In this document: positions 60,143-64,000 of the stretch, one piece after another
Layout of the letters: every line of letters starts with the position of its first letter
Numbering within the stretch: the stretch's first letter is position 1
NCBI RefSeq assembly: GCF_026343295.1
Contig: NZ_JAPELY010000001.1
Location: 1,364,001 to 1,428,000 of the forward strand
DNA length: 64,000 bases
Source: Streptomyces sp. NBC_00083
GTDB lineage: Bacteria > Actinomycetota > Actinomycetes > Streptomycetales > Streptomycetaceae
Direction of reading: 5' to 3'
Notes under the pieces: model-generated
The model's database searches: none
What the model was told of the DNA's origin: nothing
The model's input: the letters and a program-made list of their open reading frames with translations, nothing else
Translations under genes and position numbers: made by a program

Positions 60143-60946
60143 ATGAGCGTGCACACCGTCACCGACCGCTACGAAGGACGCCGGGCCCTGGTCACCGGCG
60201 GTGGCTCCGGCATCGGGCAGGCCACCGTGCTGCGCCTGCTCGCCGAGGGCGGGCATGTCGTCGCCGCCGACGTCAGCGAGGCCGGCCTGAAGGACACCGC
60301 CGACAAGGCGGGCGCCGGCATCGGACGGCTGACCACCCTCGTCGTCGACATAGCCGACGAGGCCTCGGTGCGCGAGGGCGTCGCCGCCGCGGTCTCCGCG
60401 CTCGGCGGCCTCGACGTGCTCGTCAACGCGGCCGGGATCCTGCGCTCCTCGCACACCCACGAGACGAGCCTCGCCGAGTTCAACCAGGTCGTCGCGGTCA
60501 ACCTGACCGGCACCTTCCTGATGATCCGCGAGGCGATCCCGGCGCTGCTCGAAGGCGACGGCGCGGCCGTGGTCAACTTCAGCTCCACCTCGGCGGTGTT
60601 CGCCCACCCCTACATGGCGGCGTACGCGGCCAGCAAGGGCGGCATCCAGTCGATGACCCACGCGCTCGCCGCCGAGTACGCGAAGCGGGGCATCCGCTTC
60701 ACCGCCGTGCAGCCCGGCTCGATCTCCTCCGGCATGACCGACGGAAGCGGCGCCTCCCGCGCCAGCGTGGGCCCCGGCCTGCCCGCCGACGCCGACCTGT
60801 CGCTGTTCGTGAAGCTGGCCCCGGCCATCGGCGCGGGCTTCGCGGGACCGGAGACGGTGGCCTCGGTGGTCGCGATGCTCGCCAGCGACGACGGCCGCTT
60901 CATCACCGGCACCGAGGTACGGGTGGATGGCGGCACGCACTTCTGA
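60143..60946 (+). CDS. Short-chain dehydrogenase/reductase
   Basis: A 267-residue classical SDR. Cofactor motif VTGGGSGIGQATVLRL is near residue 14, D36 (AADVSEAG) suggests NAD(H) preference, and NAAG plus the catalytic Ser with YAASKGG (Tyr-x3-Lys) follow near 145-165. The C-terminal EVRVDGGTHF is typical. The substrate is unknown. It is probably repressed by the divergent TetR protein. Confidence 0.92.
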   Translation: MSVHTVTDRYEGRRALVTGGGSGIGQATVLRLLAEGGHVVAADVSEAGLKDTADKAGAGIGRLTTLVVDIADEASVREGVAAAVSALGGLDVLVNAAGILRSSHTHETSLAEFNQVVAVNLTGTFLMIREAIPALLEGDGAAVVNFSSTSAVFAHPYMAAYAASKGGIQSMTHALAAEYAKRGIRFTAVQPGSISSGMTDGSGASRASVGPGLPADADLSLFVKLAPAIGAGFAGPETVASVVAMLASDDGRFITGTEVRVDGGTHF

Positions 60947-60968
60947 GTTCCGGGCGGGGGAGCGCCTG

Positions 60969-61005
60969 GAGCGGGCCGGGACCGGCCTGGCGCCGGGGCC
61001 CGCTC
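60969..61005. terminator. Hairpin between convergent SDR and DUF4240 genes
   Basis: Arms GAGCGGGCC (60969-60977) and GGCCCGCTC (60997-61005) with an inner GC-rich pairing lie between the two stops and touch the DUF4240 stop codon. Confidence 0.6.
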
Positions 61006-61525
61006 AGGCGGTGCCGAACCGCTCCCACAGCCGGGGATAGCGGTCCGCGAGCGCCGACTCGTCCTCGAAGTCCAGCGCGGTGCCCTCCGGCTCCTCGGGC
61101 TGCGGCGGGATGCCGAGGTCGGGCGCGACGACGCCGGTGAGCTGCTCGTACGCCTCGTCGGCCGCGTAGCCGAGCTCCTCGCCGTCGCCGTCGACCTCCT
61201 CGTCGAACTCGCCGAGGAGGTCGGCGAGCGCGTCGGGGTCGTGCACCGCGCCCTCGAAGACCTCGCGGCCCTGGCCGATGAGCCAGCAGCGGAAGTAGTC
61301 GAAGGCGTCGTCGCTCGCCCCGTCGAGCAGCACGGCGGCGGCGCCCCACAGGTCCCAGCGGTAGGCGCGGTTGTAGCGTGCCTCGAAGTGCCGGGCGAAG
61401 TCGAGCACGGAGTCGGGGTCCAACTGCAGCAGCCGGTCCACGAGCAGGTCGGCCTGTTCCTCGGGGTCGCCGTCGGCGGCCTCGCGGGTACGGTCGACGA
61501 TCTCCCAGAACTCCGTCTCGTCCAT
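61004..61525 (-). CDS. DUF4240-domain protein
   Basis: A 173-residue acidic, helical protein of the DUF4240 family, recognised from MDETEFWEIVDRTRE at the start, RAYRWDLWGAAAVLLDGASDD with FRCWLIGQGREVFEGA in the middle, and YEQLTGVV. The function is unknown to me. Start ATG 61525 is used; an in-frame GTG lies three bases earlier and a longer form runs to 61624. Confidence 0.87.
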   Translation of the reverse strand: MDETEFWEIVDRTREAADGDPEEQADLLVDRLLQLDPDSVLDFARHFEARYNRAYRWDLWGAAAVLLDGASDDAFDYFRCWLIGQGREVFEGAVHDPDALADLLGEFDEEVDGDGEELGYAADEAYEQLTGVVAPDLGIPPQPEEPEGTALDFEDESALADRYPRLWERFGTA

Positions 61526-61655
61526 CACGGAACCAGCATCGTGGGTAGGGGGTTGCGGCGCACGCGGAGCGGCGCTTTTCGTCCGGTTGCCGCCGATCGC
61601 CACCCCTGGCACATCTGTCGCCATAGGGCCCGGTGGCCCGTCGCGGCGGGCCCGG

Positions 61656-62528
61656 TCACTCGTCGAGCGGCCGCAGTGGCGTGGCGACCATCTCCCAGCG
61701 CGAGTCGAACCAGGCCTGCACCTGCTGGAACTCGGCCCGCTCCAGGGAGCGCGCGCCGTTGCCCTCCGCCGTGGCCGGGAACAGGGTGTCGCTGTGCAGT
61801 TCGAGGACCTCTATCGACGCGGCGTCGACCAGGATGCGGGTCTTGCGCAGGAAGTAGTAGCCGGTCAGCATCTGGCTGCCGTTGATGAGGTAGCGCTTCT
61901 CGCCGGGCACCGTGGGCAGGCTCCGGATCTCCACGGACACCGAGCCCACCGTGCCTTCCTCGGCCAGCTGGGTGAGCGAGTGGTGCAGCGCCTCCGCGTA
62001 CATCCGGATGACGCGCCGCAGCCGGCGAAGCGGGCGCAGGTCCTCGGGGTCGTCGACGTGGCGCGGGTAGGGGTGGTGGGTGTCGAGATCCGGCACCAGG
62101 ACCCGCACCCGGACCGAACGCGGCGCCGCGCGGTCGCCGAGCCTGATCAGTTCGGCCTGTTGCTGGACGGCCCGGGACAGCTCCTCGGTGTGCAGCGACC
62201 AGACGTCGAGCGAGACATGGGGGGCGTCGAAGGCGCGGGAGATGTAATGGCCCAATGGCCGTCCGATGGCAGCCTGCCGGGCCACCCGGGCGCCCCGGCC
62301 CGACACCCCCGCCTCCAGGAGCTGCTCCTCGCGCAGCAGGTGCAGCGCCTTCTGTACGGTGCCGCGCCCGCAGCCGAAACGCCGCATGAGCTGCTCCTGC
62401 TTGGGCAGCGCCTCGCCGGGCGCCGGGGCGCCGTTCTGGATCTCCTGGCGCAGCGCGTCGGCCACCACGCGGTAGCGGGGGGTCTCCCCGGCGTCGTCCC
62501 GGCCGGCCCCTGAGGTGTGGGTCGTCAC
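61656..62528 (-). CDS. GntR-family regulator, copy 1
   Basis: A 290-residue GntR-type regulator. The winged helix spans residues about 15-80 (YRVVADALRQEIQNG, LMRRFGCGRGTVQKALHLLRE). The C-terminal domain is not a standard UTRA or FadR domain: it ends QVQAWFDSRWEMVATPLRPLD, which closely matches the end of the regulator at 63033-63965. Start GTG 62528 may be leaderless (TAGCCT six bases before it). The ligand is unknown. Confidence 0.85.
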   Translation of the reverse strand: MTTHTSGAGRDDAGETPRYRVVADALRQEIQNGAPAPGEALPKQEQLMRRFGCGRGTVQKALHLLREEQLLEAGVSGRGARVARQAAIGRPLGHYISRAFDAPHVSLDVWSLHTEELSRAVQQQAELIRLGDRAAPRSVRVRVLVPDLDTHHPYPRHVDDPEDLRPLRRLRRVIRMYAEALHHSLTQLAEEGTVGSVSVEIRSLPTVPGEKRYLINGSQMLTGYYFLRKTRILVDAASIEVLELHSDTLFPATAEGNGARSLERAEFQQVQAWFDSRWEMVATPLRPLDE

Positions 62529-62547
62529 CCAGCGAGGCTACAACTCG

Positions 62548-62601
62548 CGGTCAAGACAGGACAGATGCCTGTGGCAAGCGGTCAATTCCCTTGCTTGACC
62601 G
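62548..62601. promoter_or_regulatory. CGGTCAA inverted/direct repeats upstream of GntR copy 1
   Basis: CGGTCAA occurs at 62548-62554 and 62579-62585 on the plus strand and, as TTGACCG, at 62595-62601. The last two form an inverted repeat around nine bases. This gap also serves the divergent small membrane gene, so both could be controlled by the GntR proteins. Confidence 0.5.
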
Positions 62602-62623
62602 TCTGGTTGCCCTCCTTGGCCGC

Positions 62624-62640
62624 GCAACTCGCCATTGGCA
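62624..62640 (+). promoter_or_regulatory. Shared upstream element, copy before the membrane gene
   Basis: GCAACTCGCC at 62624-62633 followed by ATTGGCA closely matches GCAACTCGCC...AATGGCA read on the minus strand upstream of the second GntR gene (63990-63971). A CAACTCGC also occurs at 62541-62548. Confidence 0.5.
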
Positions 62641-62793
62641 TAGTCGTGTTGCCCAATATGCAGTCGGTTGGCCATAGATGGCAGCCATTCACGAAGGGTA
62701 GGAGGAGGGCACACGATCGCCGGCCGACGAGGGCACCGGACGTCCCTACGTCGGGGTGCGGTCCGCGGCGGCGACTACCGGAGGAGGTGTTCC

Positions 62794-63021
62794 ATGGGAC
62801 TGGAGACGCGGGTGCAGATCGTCCTCGAACTGCTGTCGAACGCGGGTGTGGTGTCCCTGTTCGGCCCGTCGGGCCTGCTGGTGCTCGCCGTGTGCGTGCT
62901 GCTCACGAAGGGCGGCCGCGCGGAGTCCCGTGAGCCGGGGCCCCTTCCGGCCGGGCCGCGCACCAACCTGGTCTGCGTGGCGGCCGTGCTCGTGGTGCTG
63001 CTGCTGATCGCCGCGGTGTGA
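62794..63021 (+). CDS. Small two-helix membrane protein
   Basis: A 75-residue membrane protein. Two hydrophobic segments (VVSLFGPSGLLVLAVCVLL and NLVCVAAVLVVLLLIAAV) are joined by a charged Gly/Arg/Pro loop. ATG 62794 has an excellent GAGGAGG site. No family is recognised. It is bracketed by two paralogous GntR regulators. Confidence 0.82.
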   Translation: MGLETRVQIVLELLSNAGVVSLFGPSGLLVLAVCVLLTKGGRAESREPGPLPAGPRTNLVCVAAVLVVLLLIAAV

Positions 63022-63032
63022 GCGGGGCGGGC

Positions 63033-63950
63033 TCAGTCCGCGTTCGGGTCCAGGGGGCGGGCGATGGTGTTCCAGAGCGAGTCGAACCACTGCTGGGTCT
63101 GCTCGACGTAGCCGCGGGTCACCTGGTCGTCGTCGACCACGGTGTGCCGGAAGAGCATGCCCTCCACGCCGAGCATGTCGTAGATCTCGATCGGGGTCCG
63201 GTCGAGATCCACCGTGCGTTCCGTCACCTGGTAGTGGCCGGCCAGGACCTCGCGGCCGTTGAGGATGTACACCTTCTGCGTCGGGGTGATCGCCACCTTG
63301 CGCGCCTCGACGCTCACCTCCTGCACCAGGTCGCGGACCTTGAGCATCCGCAGCGAGTGGCGCAGCGAGCCGTAGATGTGGTTGCTGGTGATCCGCAGCC
63401 GCTCGCGGGGCCGGAGGTTGCCCAGGTCGCCGACGACCTGGGGGAGGGCGAGCGGGGCCTCGGCGTCCGGCAGCAGGATGCGGACGGTGACGCTGCGCGG
63501 GCCCGAGCCCTCGGCCTGGACGGCGACGAGCGGGCCTGCGAGCGCGGAGGCCAGGGTCTCGCCATTGAGGCAGTACGCGTCGATGGTGACCTCGTCCTCG
63601 CGGAAGCACTGCGCCACCCGCTCGCCGAGGAAGACCCCTGCGGGCCGGGGCGCATGCCGGCGGGGTCCGGGCACGTCGCGCCGGTGCGCGGTCGCCGGGG
63701 CGCCCGCGGGGCGGGCGACGGTCGGCGGTGTGCCCTGCTGGGCCCGCCTGATCAGCCCTTCCCGCTCAAGAAGCTCGACGGCGCCGCGAACAGCCCCGCG
63801 CGGCACGGCGAACCGCGCGCTCAGCTCGGCCTGCGTGGGCAGCCGCTCCCCGACCCGCAGCTCGCCCTCGCGGATCAGGGCACGCAGACCATCGGCGACC
63901 ACATCCCGCGGACGACGCTGTCCCCCGGCCGAAGCGCTGCTACCAGACAC
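63033..63950 (-). CDS. GntR-family regulator, copy 2
   Basis: A GntR-type regulator of about 305 residues, paralogous to the one at 61656-62528. The winged helix reads DVVADGLRALIREGELRVGE, LSARFAVPRGAVRGAVELLE. After a Pro/Arg/Ala-rich linker the C-terminal domain matches copy 1 in LRPRERLRITSNHIYGSLRHSL, VYILNGREVLAGHY and the final WFDSLWNTIARPLDP. GTG 63950 is reported; TTG 63965 is also possible. It converges with the small membrane gene, stops 11 bases apart. Confidence 0.83.
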   Translation of the reverse strand: MSGSSASAGGQRRPRDVVADGLRALIREGELRVGERLPTQAELSARFAVPRGAVRGAVELLEREGLIRRAQQGTPPTVARPAGAPATAHRRDVPGPRRHAPRPAGVFLGERVAQCFREDEVTIDAYCLNGETLASALAGPLVAVQAEGSGPRSVTVRILLPDAEAPLALPQVVGDLGNLRPRERLRITSNHIYGSLRHSLRMLKVRDLVQEVSVEARKVAITPTQKVYILNGREVLAGHYQVTERTVDLDRTPIEIYDMLGVEGMLFRHTVVDDDQVTRGYVEQTQQWFDSLWNTIARPLDPNAD

Positions 63951-63970
63951 GGGCCCATGGTACAACGCCC

Positions 63971-63990
63971 TGCCATTGAGGGCGAGTTGC
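63971..63990 (-). promoter_or_regulatory. Shared upstream element, copy before GntR copy 2
   Basis: Read on the minus strand, GCAACTCGCC (63990-63981) followed by AATGGCA (63977-63971) repeats the element at 62624-62640. It lies about 20-40 bases before the regulator start, so it could be an operator or part of a common promoter. Confidence 0.5.
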
Positions 63991-64000
63991 TCGTCACAGT

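Overview
This window is chromosomal DNA from a Streptomyces-type actinomycete. The evidence is the very high GC content, third codon positions that are almost always G or C, many GTG/TTG starts and apparently leaderless genes, and actinomycete-specific families (MmyB-type, NsdA-like and STAND regulators, DUF4191, DUF4240, GlnII). The order glnE ... malEFG ... glnII ... glnA ... lipA-lipB matches my memory of the glnE-to-lipB region of Streptomyces coelicolor. I saw no tRNA or rRNA gene, insertion sequence, phage gene or CRISPR array.

Layout. 1-909 is the 3' end of glnE, followed by a PAP2-family membrane protein. 2074-10991 is a maltose/maltodextrin locus: malEFG is flanked on both sides by a GH13 alpha-glucosidase followed by a LacI-family regulator, so the glucosidase-regulator pair is present twice. 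10999-15384 holds a SnoaL-like protein, an SDR with its MmyB-type regulator, and a cyanate detoxification unit (cynS, cynT, cynR). 15603-22823 returns to starch: a secreted alpha-amylase with a starch-binding domain and a 1766-residue secreted protein with two complete GH13 active sites. A STAND-type ATPase (22896-24959) carrying the only in-frame TTA codon I found follows. 24997-32551 carries a GNAT protein, a TetR-controlled ferritin-like diiron/2Fe-2S reductase operon, a sigma-like/membrane fusion protein, a tyrosine phosphatase, a rhomboid-like membrane protein and a small lipoprotein. 32606-38321 has a DUF1996 protein, an rRNA methyltransferase, a two-component system, a winged-helix regulator and a 39-residue micro-ORF.

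38532-48910 is the nitrogen-assimilation core, glnII and glnA, each with a recognisable GlnR box. GlnA keeps the tyrosine (Y397) that GlnE modifies. Between them lie a translationally coupled two-gene unit (Ro60/TROVE-like vWA protein plus a putative ARPP-2-like protein with a Fis-type helix-turn-helix), an oxidoreductase, an ArsC-like protein, and a nickel/cobalt permease preceded by a cobalamin riboswitch and a divergent ArsR regulator. 49119-63965 has an RDD protein, DUF4191, the lipoate genes lipA and lipB, an NsdA-like regulator, an FAD oxidoreductase, an epimerase, a GNAT-M20 pair, a TetR-SDR pair, and two paralogous GntR regulators bracketing a 75-residue membrane protein.

How the genes work together. 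Secreted amylase and pullulanase release maltodextrins. MalEFG imports them; its ATPase is not in this window and in Streptomyces is normally the shared MsiK encoded elsewhere. The cytoplasmic glucosidases cleave them. CTTGCAG-type operators in the malE and amylase promoters tie these genes to the LacI-type regulators. GlnE, GlnA, GlnII and the GlnR boxes form the nitrogen counterpart.

All functions are inferred from reading the translated sequence, with no database search.
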